From contig DAIDJG010000618.1 of assembly GCA_027451445.1 (NCBI GenBank), positions 1 through 43,062 on the forward strand: a stretch of 43,062 nt of DNA. Direction: 5' to 3'. Made by a program: the position numbers and the translations under genes. The notes under the pieces were generated by a model. That model did no database searches. It had not been told where the DNA came from and was given only the letters and a program-made list of their open reading frames with translations. Below are positions 1 to 7,569 of this stretch, in pieces. How positions within the stretch are numbered: the first letter of the stretch is position 1; each line of letters begins with the position of its first letter. This DNA comes from Singulisphaera sp. (GTDB lineage: Bacteria; Planctomycetota; Planctomycetia; Isosphaerales; Isosphaeraceae).

Positions 1-1
1 G

Positions 2-151
2 GCCTGGAAAGCCGCCGACTGGGGATGGGCCCTCTGGAACTTCCGAGGGGGCTTCGGCATCCTCGACAGCGACCGCGCGGATGTCTCGTACGAATCCTGG
101 CGCGGGCATAAGCTCGATCGAGCGATGCTGACGCTGCTTTCGTCGATGTAG
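2..151 (+). CDS. C-terminal end of a GH5-type glycoside hydrolase (partial)
   Basis: An open frame enters from the left edge and stops at TAG 149-151, leaving 49 residues. The piece contains WALWNFRGGFGILDSDR followed by a YESWRGHKLDR segment, which resembles the C-terminal end of family 5 cellulase-like hydrolases: the last barrel strand with a conserved Trp and the WNFRGGFG turn. The catalytic acids are outside the window, so substrate cannot be judged. The next gene, a sugar 2-epimerase, starts 88 bp downstream on the same strand, which suggests a shared carbohydrate-use operon. The family call is from memory of the motif; the same ending is used by several GH5 subfamilies. Confidence 0.6.
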   Translation, partial: AWKAADWGWALWNFRGGFGILDSDRADVSYESWRGHKLDRAMLTLLSSM

Positions 152-238
152 GCCACGATCGAGAACGTCGGTTCAACAAGATGAACGGCAAGGCGGTTGG
201 GCTTGCGCAGGAAACCAAACCTCTCCCGGGAGTCTGGT

Positions 239-1633
239 ATGCGATCTCAAGGAGTCGGATGGGTGGCTTGGCTCCTGATTGGGGCGGCGAGCGTCAGCGC
301 GGCTCCTTGTTTGCGCGAAACACGAGCCCAGGTGATCTCACGCGAGAAGGCAGCGCAGCTTCGCACGCAAATGGAGGAGCTCGTCCGCCAGGAGCTCGTG
401 CGCCACTGGTATCCGCATGCGCTGGACAAGGACAAGGGGGGATTTCATCAGACGTTGGCCCGTGACTGGTCGTACGTGCCTGACGAGAATCGATTCCTCG
501 TCTACCAGGCACGCATGACCTGGACGGCCTCGGCGTTCGCGGCGTTCGCGCCGGGACACAAAGACGAATTCCGCGGATACGTGCGTCACGGCGTGGAATT
601 CCTCGACCAGGTCATGCGCGACGAAAGTGGCGGCGGGTTCCACTGGGTGCTCGGCGTCGACGGCAAGGTGGATCCACGGCTTGGCGATGAAAAACATGTC
701 TATGGAACGGCGTTCGTCGTCTATGCGGGTAGCAAAGCCTACGAGGTTACGCGCGACGAGCGCGCGCTCAAGCTGGCGCGCGATGCGTTCGACTGGTTAG
801 AGAAACACGCGCACGACGCGAAGAACGGCGGTTACTTCGAGGCGGTTCGGCGCGATGGTACACCCGTTATTCAATGGGACGAGAAGGCGCCGCTCCAGCA
901 GAGGACCGACCGTCTCGGGGTGTACTATGGTTTCAAGTCGATGAACTCGCATATTCATTTGCTCGAAGCCGTCGCCGAGCTATCCAGGGTGGATGCGAGC
1001 CCACTCGTCAAGCAGCGGCTGAGAGAGGTCCATGCGATTGTGCGAGACCGAATCGCGGTCGAGCCAGGTGCGTTGAACCTCTATCTGACGGCCGACTGGC
1101 AAGCGATCCCCGCGCACGACTCGTTCGGTCACGACGTCGAGACGGCGTACCTGCTCGTGGAGGCCGCGGAGGCACTCGGCGAACCCGATGAGCCCAGGAC
1201 GTGGCACATGGCCCGGCGCCTGGTCGATCACGCACTCGACTGGGGGTGGGACGGCGAGTACGGCGGCTTCTACGACAAAGGCGAATCGTTCAACGGCGAG
1301 GCGTATGCCCGGAACAAGGTCTGGTGGACCCAGGCCGAAGGGCTCAACGCGTTGATGGTGATGCACAAGAAGTTCGGCGCCGAGACCGACCGTTACGGCA
1401 AGGCGTTCCTCAAACAATGGGAATTCATCGCGAACCACCTCATCGATCCCCAGTTCGGGGGATGGTTCGGCGAGACGACGCGCGAAGGGCGCTTGATTGG
1501 TGACGGGCGCAAGGCGACACAGTGGAAAGCGAACTACCACGCTTCGCGCGCGCTGATGAACGTGGCGACGATGCTGCGAGAAGAGGGTGAACGGCCAGAG
1601 CGCCGAGCGCCGGCAAACTCGAATCGCGAGTGA
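239..1633 (+). CDS. AGE-family sugar 2-epimerase, secreted
   Basis: 464-residue member of the N-acylglucosamine 2-epimerase superfamily (GlcNAc_2-epim), an (alpha/alpha)6 barrel that epimerises C2 of free sugars such as GlcNAc, cellobiose or mannobiose. Visible family blocks in order: HVYGTAF, MNSHIHLLEA, GHDVETAYLL, KVWWTQAEGLNA and QWKANYHASRAL; the His residues in HDVE and YHASRA match the catalytic pair of cellobiose/mannose epimerases. ATG 239 is preferred over an in-frame ATG at 197 because GGGAG lies 6 nt upstream and the protein then opens with a signal peptide (about 22 residues, WVAWLLIGAASVSA core). Secretion is unusual, since most family members are cytoplasmic. The upstream GH5 fragment suggests an oligosaccharide substrate; the exact sugar is not decided by sequence. 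Confidence 0.88.
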   Translation: MRSQGVGWVAWLLIGAASVSAAPCLRETRAQVISREKAAQLRTQMEELVRQELVRHWYPHALDKDKGGFHQTLARDWSYVPDENRFLVYQARMTWTASAFAAFAPGHKDEFRGYVRHGVEFLDQVMRDESGGGFHWVLGVDGKVDPRLGDEKHVYGTAFVVYAGSKAYEVTRDERALKLARDAFDWLEKHAHDAKNGGYFEAVRRDGTPVIQWDEKAPLQQRTDRLGVYYGFKSMNSHIHLLEAVAELSRVDASPLVKQRLREVHAIVRDRIAVEPGALNLYLTADWQAIPAHDSFGHDVETAYLLVEAAEALGEPDEPRTWHMARRLVDHALDWGWDGEYGGFYDKGESFNGEAYARNKVWWTQAEGLNALMVMHKKFGAETDRYGKAFLKQWEFIANHLIDPQFGGWFGETTREGRLIGDGRKATQWKANYHASRALMNVATMLREEGERPERRAPANSNRE

Positions 1634-1664
1634 TCAGTGCGGTCCGCGTTCTGGCCCTCGCGGC

Positions 1665-1723
1665 GCGAACAAAAAGGGGACAGGCACCTCGAAGACTCGG
1701 AGCCGGTCCCCCTTTTTGTTCGC
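1665..1723. repeat. Dispersed palindromic repeat, copy 1 (REP-like)
   Basis: Inverted arms 1665-1680 (GCGAACAAAAAGGGGA) and 1707-1723 pair almost perfectly around a 26-nt centre rich in CTCGAAGACTCGG. It lies between the convergent genes ending at 1633 and 1741 and could act as a bidirectional terminator. A second copy in the opposite orientation is at 11492-11550, including the centre, so this is a mobile palindrome family and not only a terminator. Confidence 0.8.
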
Positions 1724-1740
1724 GGTGTGTTGGGACGCGA

Positions 1741-2151
1741 TCAGGGGTGAAACTCACCGTCATCGGTTAGCGGGGTGCCGGCTTCTTCGACGGCAAGGAG
1801 CGACTTGCGTTCGCGCCTGAGCGATGCGATCAACTGGCGGAGCCGGGTGTTCTCGGTCGTGAGGTCGACGATCCTTGCGACGAACGGATCGTCGATATCC
1901 CAGTAGGGGGAACCGGAACGCTCCCACTCCTCAAGGCGTCGGGCACCTTCGAGGCAGGTGACCTGAAGCGCGGAGTCATAACCGTCGCATGAGCGGACGA
2001 ACGCCTCTCCTTGCCCTTGATCGACAGCCTCGATCAGGGCGTTGATCATGCGTTCGAGACCGCGGCGGTTGCCGATGATTTCGATCATGTCTTCAGGGAA
2101 GCGGGGTGCGTAAATGTGGGCAATGGACGGTTCGAAGTCGTTCTTTGACAT
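1741..2151 (-). CDS. Conserved-looking hypothetical protein with C-terminal coiled coil
   Basis: 136 residues from ATG 2149-2151; a GGGGA about 9 nt upstream is a plausible ribosome site, and the 58-residue extension further upstream looks like untranslated leader. The N-terminal half is compact and acidic (PEDMIEIIGNRRGLERMINA, then CDGYDSALQVTCLEGARRLEEW). The C-terminal third is a heptad-like helix (TTENTRLRQLIASLRRERKS). I do not recognise the family; no membrane segment or signal peptide is seen. It converges on the epimerase gene with the palindromic repeat between them. Confidence 0.65.
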   Translation of the reverse strand: MSKNDFEPSIAHIYAPRFPEDMIEIIGNRRGLERMINALIEAVDQGQGEAFVRSCDGYDSALQVTCLEGARRLEEWERSGSPYWDIDDPFVARIVDLTTENTRLRQLIASLRRERKSLLAVEEAGTPLTDDGEFHP

Positions 2152-2536
2152 GGTTACGATCCCCAGATTCCTTCCTAAGTCCGGAAATGCCCGAGGCAGC
2201 CGACACAGAGTCCCCGTCGACTCAATACTGCGTTGCATGCCTCTCCGACCGGGTGTGAGTATAGCTCCTTTCGAGTGAAGGGCGTCTGAGGATGTCAAAA
2301 GGAAACGCGCGTTGTGTGTTCTCAACGCATGTTGCGGTCGCAGAGGGCGGGGATAAGTCGGTCGGCGGGTTCGGGCGGGCTAGGGGCAGGGAAGGCGTAA
2401 CGCGAAAAAGGCGGGTGCGACCATTCGTTGAGACGACGTCGCGTGTGGCAGAGAAGACGACGCAGTCGCGGGCGTTATCGGCCCGCGAACCGCTGGGACG
2501 AATTTGTGGCGCCGCGGACTTACCGGCGCTCCTTCT
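2152..2536. other. Intergenic stretch, no supported gene
   Basis: An open frame of 133 codons crosses here on the plus strand (2292-2693), but its Arg-rich, low-complexity translation has no domain signal and no ribosome site. It probably holds the promoter of the minus-strand gene starting at 2151. Confidence 0.5.
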
Positions 2537-2704
2537 TCATCGAAGGTTGCCCAGGCTACTCACCAAACCGGCGAGGCGCAGTTCCGCGAGGTTGATCATG
2601 TCACGACGGTTGGTCTCAGCCGCTTCGGCTTTTTCCCGGAGCAATCTGGACCCAGAAATGCATAGGAACGCGGTCAACATAAAGAGAAACTGAACCAGCA
2701 ACAT
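2537..2704 (-). CDS. Possible small single-pass membrane protein
   Basis: A 55-codon frame from ATG 2702-2704 to TGA. It begins with a hydrophobic helix (MLLVQFLFMLTAFLCISGS) followed by a charged amphipathic stretch (LLREKAEAAETNRRDMINL). The sharp division into hydrophobic and charged halves looks protein-like, unlike neighbouring random frames. No clear ribosome site and no recognised family, so this is a tentative call. Confidence 0.3.
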   Translation of the reverse strand: MLLVQFLFMLTAFLCISGSRLLREKAEAAETNRRDMINLAELRLAGLVSSLGNLR

Positions 2705-2832
2705 TGCGACGATCCGTTGAGAGGGTAGTCAGCGATGGATGTTCTGTTTGGTAACCCTAGAACACGAGTTTCTGCAAGACGATCGGCAAGAACGATCGAC
2801 ACGCACCGGGTTGTCAAGGTGTCGTATGTGGA

Positions 2833-4263
2833 TCAGGGCTTACCGGACGAGGAATGCAGGTTCACGACTACGTGGGTGCTGTGGTGAGTGACCCGGGTGG
2901 GTCTCGGATGTAGGACGTTGACGTGCATCGCGTGGTGGGCGAGAGGTTGGGGTACGCTGTTGGGAACCGCCTTGAGTGCCTCGGCATAGGCGCTGAGCGA
3001 TCCGAGTTGGATCAGGTGAATTCCACCGTCGAGCAGGCTAACGAGACCGTCGACCAGTCCCCCGGCGAGGTTGAGCACTCCTCCGAGTAACCCGCCAAGT
3101 AATCCGCCGCCGGATCCGCTGGTTGAGGTTGTGTTCGAGGTTGTGTCCGCACTCGTACCTCCGCCCTGGTTCGCCTGGGCGGCGACCGTTGTGTTCTGGG
3201 GAGCGATGGAAGTCATCGTGCCACCGGTGAAGTTGACCAGCAAGCCATAACCGCCCGCTGTCCCGCCCGTGGTCGACGCGGCGGACGCGCGGAGGTAGTA
3301 GGTTTGGCCGGGAGTTACACCGTTGATGGTGACCGTGGCCGTCCCACCGAGTGATGTCACCGATGCCTGAGCCAGGCCAGTGACCTTCCCATTGTAGACG
3401 GTGACCCGGGGCTCGAGCAGGCTCAGGTTGCTCGACTGAATGGTGATGGTCATCGATCCATTGGTGTTCTGCGGGACGATGACCGAATACCAGTCAGCAT
3501 CTGTGGCGGCGGAGATCTGCTCGTTGGTCAACGTGGCCTGGCCGTTGCCGTTGAGCGCGACGGATGTGGCGTGGGATGCGCTGGTGTTCCCGGCGGTGTT
3601 GCTCCGGGCGCCGTAAACGCTCTGGATGCCACTGACGTCGTCGGTCGTCAAGCTTTGCTTCGTGCCATTGTAGTAGGCGTACATTGCGGCTGAGGTCAGG
3701 CTTGAGTGGTCCAATCCCAGCGAGTGGCCGATTTCGTGGATCGCGACGGTCGCAAGGTCGTAGCCGTTGGTGCCCCAGTTGACGTTGGAGTTAAAGATGA
3801 TGTCGCCGGCGGCGGAGCCGCCGTTTTTGGGCGGTGGCAAGAACGCGAAGGCAAGCTCACCACTTGGTTCGGGCATGGCGCCGATGCGGATATCGCCGAA
3901 ATTGGAAGCGCCTTGCTGATCAGTTCCAGACCCGACGGCTGAACCGTCGTCGGAAACTTGAACGAGATTGACTTTAGTGACGTCCTCCCACGCCGCGAAC
4001 GCCTTGGCGAGCGTCGTTTCCCAGGAGGAAGTGGAGGAGTACTGGTTGAGTGTGGAGAAGAGGGCGCTTGGGGTGCCCCCGATGCTCGTCCCATCGGGAA
4101 TCAGGCTGTAAGTGACGCGACCGGGGTACACCCAGTCGCCGCCGTTGACTGCGGAAAGGAGCTGGCGCTCTTCGAGACTCTCGATTTGCGGTTGATTCTT
4201 GCGAGTTTGGGCAGCGCGGCGATGTCGACCCTGACGACCACTGTCGTTGTGGTTTTTGAACAT
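2833..4263 (-). CDS. Secreted matrixin-type (M10) metalloprotease with PPC domain
   Basis: 476 residues from ATG 4261-4263 (a TTG at 4335 would add 24). A basic N-terminus leads to IESLEERQLLSAVNGG, the planctomycete LEPR-XLL-like motif of surface proteins. The metallopeptidase domain holds HEIGHSLGLDHS at residue 176 onward, a complete HExxHxxGxxH zinc site, followed by AAMYAYY, the Met-turn. Residues about 230-345 look like a bacterial pre-peptidase C-terminal (PPC) beta-sandwich (ATDADWYSVIVP, GVTPGQTYYLRA). A Thr/Ser linker, a Gly/Leu-rich segment (GGGLLGGLLGGVLNLAGG) and a His-rich tail follow. Predicted extracellular or wall-bound protease. A paralogue with a degenerate zinc site lies at 29164-31617. 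Confidence 0.88.
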   Translation of the reverse strand: MFKNHNDSGRQGRHRRAAQTRKNQPQIESLEERQLLSAVNGGDWVYPGRVTYSLIPDGTSIGGTPSALFSTLNQYSSTSSWETTLAKAFAAWEDVTKVNLVQVSDDGSAVGSGTDQQGASNFGDIRIGAMPEPSGELAFAFLPPPKNGGSAAGDIIFNSNVNWGTNGYDLATVAIHEIGHSLGLDHSSLTSAAMYAYYNGTKQSLTTDDVSGIQSVYGARSNTAGNTSASHATSVALNGNGQATLTNEQISAATDADWYSVIVPQNTNGSMTITIQSSNLSLLEPRVTVYNGKVTGLAQASVTSLGGTATVTINGVTPGQTYYLRASAASTTGGTAGGYGLLVNFTGGTMTSIAPQNTTVAAQANQGGGTSADTTSNTTSTSGSGGGLLGGLLGGVLNLAGGLVDGLVSLLDGGIHLIQLGSLSAYAEALKAVPNSVPQPLAHHAMHVNVLHPRPTRVTHHSTHVVVNLHSSSGKP

Positions 4264-4635
4264 GATTTCGAGAACCTCGAGTTTTGGTCTGCGGTTTTTA
4301 AAGTCGTTCAGTACAAGTGCTGGAGAGCTTTTCAACGGTCGCTTTGGGGAGGGAGGCTAGAAGACTGTCTACCCAAGTACCTATGCCCCGAATCGGGGCG
4401 TGTCCGACGCGTTGAGGAAAAGCGACGTTCGCCGAGAAGTTGCCGAACAACTCTTCCCCTGGGCCGGAGGAGTTGATCTATCGCGAGGCAGAATTGATAG
4501 CTCGCTCGGCGGGGCGCGACGTTGCGCGATGTGTGGTCCACTTGGCCGCATTCGGCTCAGGCGTGTTGGAACGCGTGGGAGCGGCGAGGCGCCGCGGCGC
4601 GGGATGGAAGTGCTCTGGATGGGTCGTCGAGGCAG
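4264..4635. other. Intergenic stretch between protease gene and tRNA array
   Basis: No supported gene. A short perfect dyad GCCCCGAATCGGGGC occurs near 4386-4400; it could form a hairpin in the transcript leaving the tRNA array, but no U-run follows it. Other open frames here are extensions of GC-rich noise. Confidence 0.45.
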
Positions 4636-4706
4636 AGACGCCGGTGGGAGTCGAACCCACTTCAACCGGGTTGCAGCCGGTCGCCTGGCCGTCTGGCTCC
4701 AGCGTC
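4636..4706 (-). tRNA. trnC-GCA: tRNA-Cys (GCA)
   Basis: Acceptor GACGCTG pairs with CGGCGTC; anticodon stem ACCGG/CCGGT encloses CTGCAAC; T arm GTGGG-TTCGACT-CCCAC; discriminator U, as expected for Cys. CCA is not encoded. Position 8 is G and position 14 reads as G, not the usual U8/A14. Last gene of the array. Confidence 0.9.
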
Positions 4707-4728
4707 ATCATGTTTGAGAACGAGACGA

Positions 4729-4801
4729 TGTCCTTGCCAGGAGTCGAACCTGGTCTCCGACCTTCGCAGGGTCGCGTGCGCATCCGTCACACTCCAAGGA
4801 C
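4729..4801 (-). tRNA. trnR-GCG: tRNA-Arg (GCG)
   Basis: Acceptor GTCCTTG/CAAGGAC is perfect; anticodon arm CGACC-CTGCGAA-GGTCG gives anticodon GCG, reading CGC/CGU. Most bacteria use ACG (inosine) here. G8 and G14 replace U8/A14. Discriminator A. Shares its D arm with the next two Arg genes. Confidence 0.88.
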
Positions 4802-4806
4802 CTGGA

Positions 4807-4877
4807 TCCTCCGCCCGGGAGTTGAACCCGGCCTTGCGGCTTCGAAGACCGCCGTGCGTCCGCCACACTCGCAGAGA
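4807..4877 (-). tRNA. trnR-TCG: tRNA-Arg (TCG)
   Basis: Acceptor TCTCTGC/GCGGAGG pairs with wobble pairs; anticodon arm GCGGT-CTTCGAA-GCCGC gives TCG for CGA codons. T arm CCGGG-TTCAACT-CCCGG. D arm matches the neighbouring Arg genes; G8/G14 again. Discriminator A. Confidence 0.85.
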
Positions 4878-4878
4878 G

Positions 4879-4951
4879 TGCCCTCGCCAGGAGTCGAACC
4901 TGGTCTGCGACCTTCGGAGGGTCGCGTGCGCGTCCGTCACACTCCAAGGGC
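4879..4951 (-). tRNA. trnR-CCG: tRNA-Arg (CCG)
   Basis: Acceptor GCCCTTG/CGAGGGC; anticodon arm CGACC-CTCCGAA-GGTCG gives CCG. Nearly identical to the Arg(GCG) gene outside the anticodon, so the two probably arose by duplication. G8/G14. Discriminator A. Confidence 0.88.
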
Positions 4952-4963
4952 TTCAATGAACAG

Positions 4964-5033
4964 CAGGGATGCAAGGATTCGAACCCTGTCCGCGAGTTTT
5001 GGAGGCTCGCTGCTCTCCCAGGAGCACACCCCT
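4964..5033 (-). tRNA. trnW-CCA: tRNA-Trp (CCA)
   Basis: Acceptor AGGGGTG/CATCCCT with discriminator G, typical of Trp; anticodon loop CTCCAAA gives CCA. The D arm is short (CTC-CTGGGA-GAG), giving only 70 nt in total. Follows the HNH gene by about 50 bp on the same strand. Confidence 0.85.
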
Positions 5034-5082
5034 GTATCGAGGCCCTCAACGTGATCGCGCTGAGGGCGGGAAACGTGTCGTG

Positions 5083-5673
5083 TCAGGCGGTCACGAGCGC
5101 GGGTTCGTGTGCCATGAACTTGGTCCAGCTCGCGATCCGAGCGCCCTGAGCGGCGTAGAACGGCTTCCACTCGGGTCGAACGGGTCGCTTGCGGAGCCGC
5201 ATTCCCGCCTGCTCGGGGGTGCGGTCGGCCTTGCGGGCGTTGCACTCGATGCAGGCGGCGACGCAGTTGATCCAGCTCGATGCTCCACCTTGAGAGCGCG
5301 GGAGGACGTGGTCGATCGTAATGGCCTCACTGCCCGGCTGCACACCGCAGTACTGGCACGTGTAGTGGTCACGCTTCGCGACGTTTCGCCGACTGAAGGT
5401 TACGGCGGTGCTGGGAAGCCGGTCGTAGTGGGCGAGGCTGATGACTTCGGGAACCCGAAGCCGCAGCCGGGCAGCCCGGACACAGGGCTCGCCGTCGATC
5501 GGCTCGAGGGCGGCCCAGTCCTCCCAGTCGTAGAGCCGGTACTCGTCGGGCTCGACGACCTTCGCGGTGTCGTTCCAGAGCATGACGAGCGCCCGTACCA
5601 CGTTGGTGACGTGGACCGGTTGCCATTGTCGGTTCAAGACCAGGGTCGGAAGCTCCAGCACGTTCGTCGTCAT
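5083..5673 (-). CDS. HNH endonuclease inside the tRNA array
   Basis: 196 residues. ATG 5671-5673 is chosen because GGAGG stands 5 nt upstream; a GTG 12 bp earlier is possible. The centre holds a zinc-ribbon HNH fold: YTCQYCG, then IDHVLPRSQGG (catalytic His) and NCVAACIECNARKADR (second Cys pair and His-Asn-like region). The N-terminal half (VLNRQWQPVHVTNVVRALVM) is conserved in a widespread bacterial HNH family of uncertain role. Such enzymes cut DNA with a metal ion. The gene lies between tRNA-Trp and tRNA-His on the array strand, so it is probably cotranscribed. HNH genes are common passengers of tRNA arrays in phages and mobile elements; a housekeeping role cannot be excluded. Confidence 0.9.
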   Translation of the reverse strand: MTTNVLELPTLVLNRQWQPVHVTNVVRALVMLWNDTAKVVEPDEYRLYDWEDWAALEPIDGEPCVRAARLRLRVPEVISLAHYDRLPSTAVTFSRRNVAKRDHYTCQYCGVQPGSEAITIDHVLPRSQGGASSWINCVAACIECNARKADRTPEQAGMRLRKRPVRPEWKPFYAAQGARIASWTKFMAHEPALVTA

Positions 5674-5702
5674 CGTCGCCTCCACGATAAGGTCACGATG
5701 AG

Positions 5703-5774
5703 GGTGCCTGACCGGACTCGAACCGGCGCCTTCTGCCTCACAAGCAGGCGTGCTGCCCTTACACCACAGGCACC
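5703..5774 (-). tRNA. trnH-GTG: tRNA-His (GTG)
   Basis: Acceptor GTGCCTG/CAGGCAC with an extra encoded G at -1 opposite discriminator C, the bacterial His signature. Anticodon loop TTGTGAG gives GTG. One mismatch at the 27-43 pair. Canonical U8/A14. Confidence 0.9.
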
Positions 5775-5805
5775 ATCACAGGACAAAAACCGGCCAACGC
5801 CGGAG

Positions 5806-5889
5806 CGGAAGGGGCGGGAGTCGAACCCGCAAGGCTCTCGCTCGCCCGCTTTCCAAGCGGGTCCCGTCACCGGGTCGGGTAGCCCTTCC
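5806..5889 (-). tRNA. trnS-GGA: tRNA-Ser (GGA)
   Basis: Class II tRNA: acceptor GGAAGGG/CCCTTCC, anticodon arm CCCGC-TTGGAAA-GCGGG, long variable arm, discriminator G. Position 8 is C instead of U. Confidence 0.9.
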
Positions 5890-5911
5890 GAATCGGATAC
5901 AAGACTTCGAG

Positions 5912-5984
5912 TGATCCCGGGTGGACTCGAACCACCGCTCTTCCCCACGTCAAAGGGATGTCTTCGCCGCTAGACGACGGGACC
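5912..5984 (-). tRNA. trnV-GAC: tRNA-Val (GAC)
   Basis: Acceptor GGTCCCG/CGGGATC with one G-U pair; anticodon stem TCCCT/GGGGA encloses TTGACGT, giving GAC. Discriminator A, T arm GTGG-type. Canonical U8/A14. Confidence 0.85.
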
Positions 5985-6001
5985 GATTGATCATTCGCAA
6001 G

Positions 6002-6074
6002 CACCCCGACCAGGACTCGAACCCGGAACTCCTCGTTAGAAGCGAGGTGTGATCGTCCGTTTCACCATCGGGGC
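6002..6074 (-). tRNA. trnR-TCT: tRNA-Arg (TCT)
   Basis: Acceptor GCCCCGA/TCGGGGT; anticodon arm CCTCG-CTTCTAA-CGAGG gives TCT. Discriminator G. Its sequence closely resembles the reconstructed split tRNA-Arg(CCT) next to it. Confidence 0.88.
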
Positions 6075-6079
6075 CAGAA

Positions 6080-6124
6080 TGTCCCGACCAGGACTCGAAC
6101 CCGGAACCCCTCGTTAGGACCGAG
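6080..6124 (-). pseudogene. 3' half of interrupted tRNA-Arg (CCT)
   Basis: From the anticodon loop to the discriminator this is a good tRNA: loop GTCCTAA, stem CGAGG, T arm CCGGG-TTCGAGT-CCTGG, acceptor TCGGGAC and A73. Upstream of CTCGGTCCTAA the sequence no longer fits an acceptor or D arm. The matching 5' half is at 8107-8145. Joined at the shared 11 bp the halves give a 73-nt tRNA with seven acceptor pairs and a perfect CCTCG/CGAGG anticodon stem. Confidence 0.85.
6114..6124 (+). repeat. Left attachment-site core
   Basis: TTAGGACCGAG, the left copy of the 11-bp direct repeat. It covers the anticodon loop and 5' anticodon stem of the interrupted tRNA-Arg(CCT). Flanking bases differ between the two copies, which fixes the length at 11. 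Confidence 0.75.
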
Positions 6125-6245
6125 CCAAAACCACCAACATCGGACGTTAGTCGTTACCCCATAATGCTTTGCGTGCTGTCGTTTTGCGGCATCTCCAACG
6201 AGGGATTGCGGAGATTCCCCGAAGCCTCGCTAGCACCGAATTTCG

Positions 6246-6272
6246 CCGAAAACGGTGATTGAAACGGTGACT
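6246..6272 (+). repeat. Element-end repeat, left copy
   Basis: Two copies of AAACGGTGA within 27 bp, 122 bp inside the left core. The right-end copy at 8018-8043 has the same layout and orientation, with one base less in the spacer. Candidate arm-type recombinase or replication sites. Confidence 0.6.
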
Positions 6273-6402
6273 TCGGGATCGCCGGTTACTTATCAACCGC
6301 ACATGTCAAGCAGACGCGGTGAAGATCAGAAAGGTTCGGGGGGAAACTCGACGTATCCAAACTGGGACTCTGGCAACGGGTCGCGTACCGAGTAACGGAA
6401 AT

Positions 6403-6572
6403 GGCTCAAGATGGGTTGCAGGGTGGTGGTTCCGCTAGTTTCGCCGCAAGTCCTTGATCCGTAGGGAGTTGTCGCCTCGGGGAGGAGTTGCCGTCCCCTG
6501 GCTCTAAGTCGTGACAGGGCATGACGTTACACCGAATTGGTCGAGTCACCACTCTGATACCCATCTTGAGCC
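6403..6572. repeat. 14-bp inverted repeat enclosing 142 bp
   Basis: GGCTCAAGATGGGT at 6403-6416 is exactly inverted at 6559-6572. The layout resembles the ends of a small MITE, but no target duplication is evident at the borders. It could instead form a long cruciform or RNA stem. Confidence 0.45.
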
Positions 6573-6948
6573 TTAATCAAAACGCTCTGCGTTACCATTG
6601 AGAAGACTTCGGGCTGGAAGGCCACGGCGAAGACCGGGATCGCCGCCATCCTTTCCCCCAGCACAACACCTTCAGCGCCCAAGCGGTTTGTCAAGATTGG
6701 CTCGACGCTGGTAATTCTGGCGCCGCCCGATAGAATAGGGGATCTCCGCTAGGTACAGGCCCTAATTACGAAGACGCACTTCCCTCGCCATTACCGGATG
6801 CCATGCCACAAAATATTTCTCTCTGAACTACGAATAGCAGGCTATGGACGTGGTGACTTGGGTCAGCACAATTCTCACCTTTGGCAGTGTGCTTACGCCA
6901 AACTTGACGTTTGATGTGTTTCATAGGCCTTCAACCAGGAGCGGACAG

Positions 6949-7539
6949 ATGTTGAGCGGACGTCTTCGACTCGCGCTGATTCTCGGCATGACACTTCTGG
7001 TCGGAGGGGCACACGTCTTTTCTCAGCAGCCACCGCAGAATAAGCAGCACACCACATCTCATGAAGTGACGCGTCTAATCCAACTCCTTGATGATCCGAA
7101 TCCAACCGTCCGAAAACAAGCTGTCATCGCCTTGAGTGAGATTAGCAACTCAATTCACAAATCGCTTCAGGCACATCTTACCGATGAAAATGCCGAAGTT
7201 AGATCCGCCGTGGCCGAAGCGCTTGATCATAAAGATGCCAAGGCTACAACGCCCAAAAACTCAACGCTTCCCACGGAAGTCTGTCAAAGCTGTAAGGGAG
7301 CAAGAAACGTTCAAACGAAATGTGAACGGTGTAGAGGTACAGGAGATGAAAAATGCCTCAACTGCAATGGTACGGGCAAAACTATAAATATCCTCGACAA
7401 GGAAGTTGCTTGTTACAAGTGTAATGGTGCCGGCAAAAACACATGTACGTATTTTCAATGCAAGGGCACAGGAACTTACGAAGACCGATGTGCCAAATGT
7501 AAGGGAGTGGGATACACTATTCGATTGTTTAGCCAATAA
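6949..7539 (+). CDS. Secreted HEAT-repeat protein with DnaJ-type zinc-finger repeats
   Basis: 196 residues from ATG 6949, which has GGAG 7 nt upstream; an ATG at 6844 lacks this. A signal peptide of about 25 residues (LRLALILGMTLLVGGAHVFS) precedes two HEAT-like repeats (LIQLLDDPNPTVRKQAVIAL and a LTDENAEVRSAVAEAL unit). The C-terminal half has at least five CxxCxG(x)G units (CQSCKGA, CERCRGTG, CLNCNGTG, CYKCNGAG, CAKCKGVG), the DnaJ central-domain pattern that binds two zinc ions; no J domain is present. Likely a periplasmic or surface protein-binding factor. Codon use is visibly richer in A and T than the surrounding genes, consistent with its place inside the insertion. Confidence 0.82.
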   Translation: MLSGRLRLALILGMTLLVGGAHVFSQQPPQNKQHTTSHEVTRLIQLLDDPNPTVRKQAVIALSEISNSIHKSLQAHLTDENAEVRSAVAEALDHKDAKATTPKNSTLPTEVCQSCKGARNVQTKCERCRGTGDEKCLNCNGTGKTINILDKEVACYKCNGAGKNTCTYFQCKGTGTYEDRCAKCKGVGYTIRLFSQ

Positions 7540-7569
7540 ATCGCCTCTTTTCGCATTTCGTTCAATGTC

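Larger units (their letters stand above)
6125..6948. other. Left arm of the insertion, no supported gene
   Basis: No convincing reading frame in about 820 bp. It contains the AAACGGTGA repeats at 6246-6272 and a 14-bp perfect inverted repeat at 6403-6416/6559-6572. Base composition falls towards the right, approaching the lower-GC gene. An in-frame ATG at 6844 precedes the chosen start of that gene but lacks a ribosome site. Confidence 0.5.

Noticed and set aside
4440-5973. Plus-strand frames of 204 and 334 codons across the tRNA genes and HNH gene
   Set aside because: Their recurring SPGVEPGL peptides are just the antisense of T-arm sequences; they lie opposite real tRNA and HNH genes.
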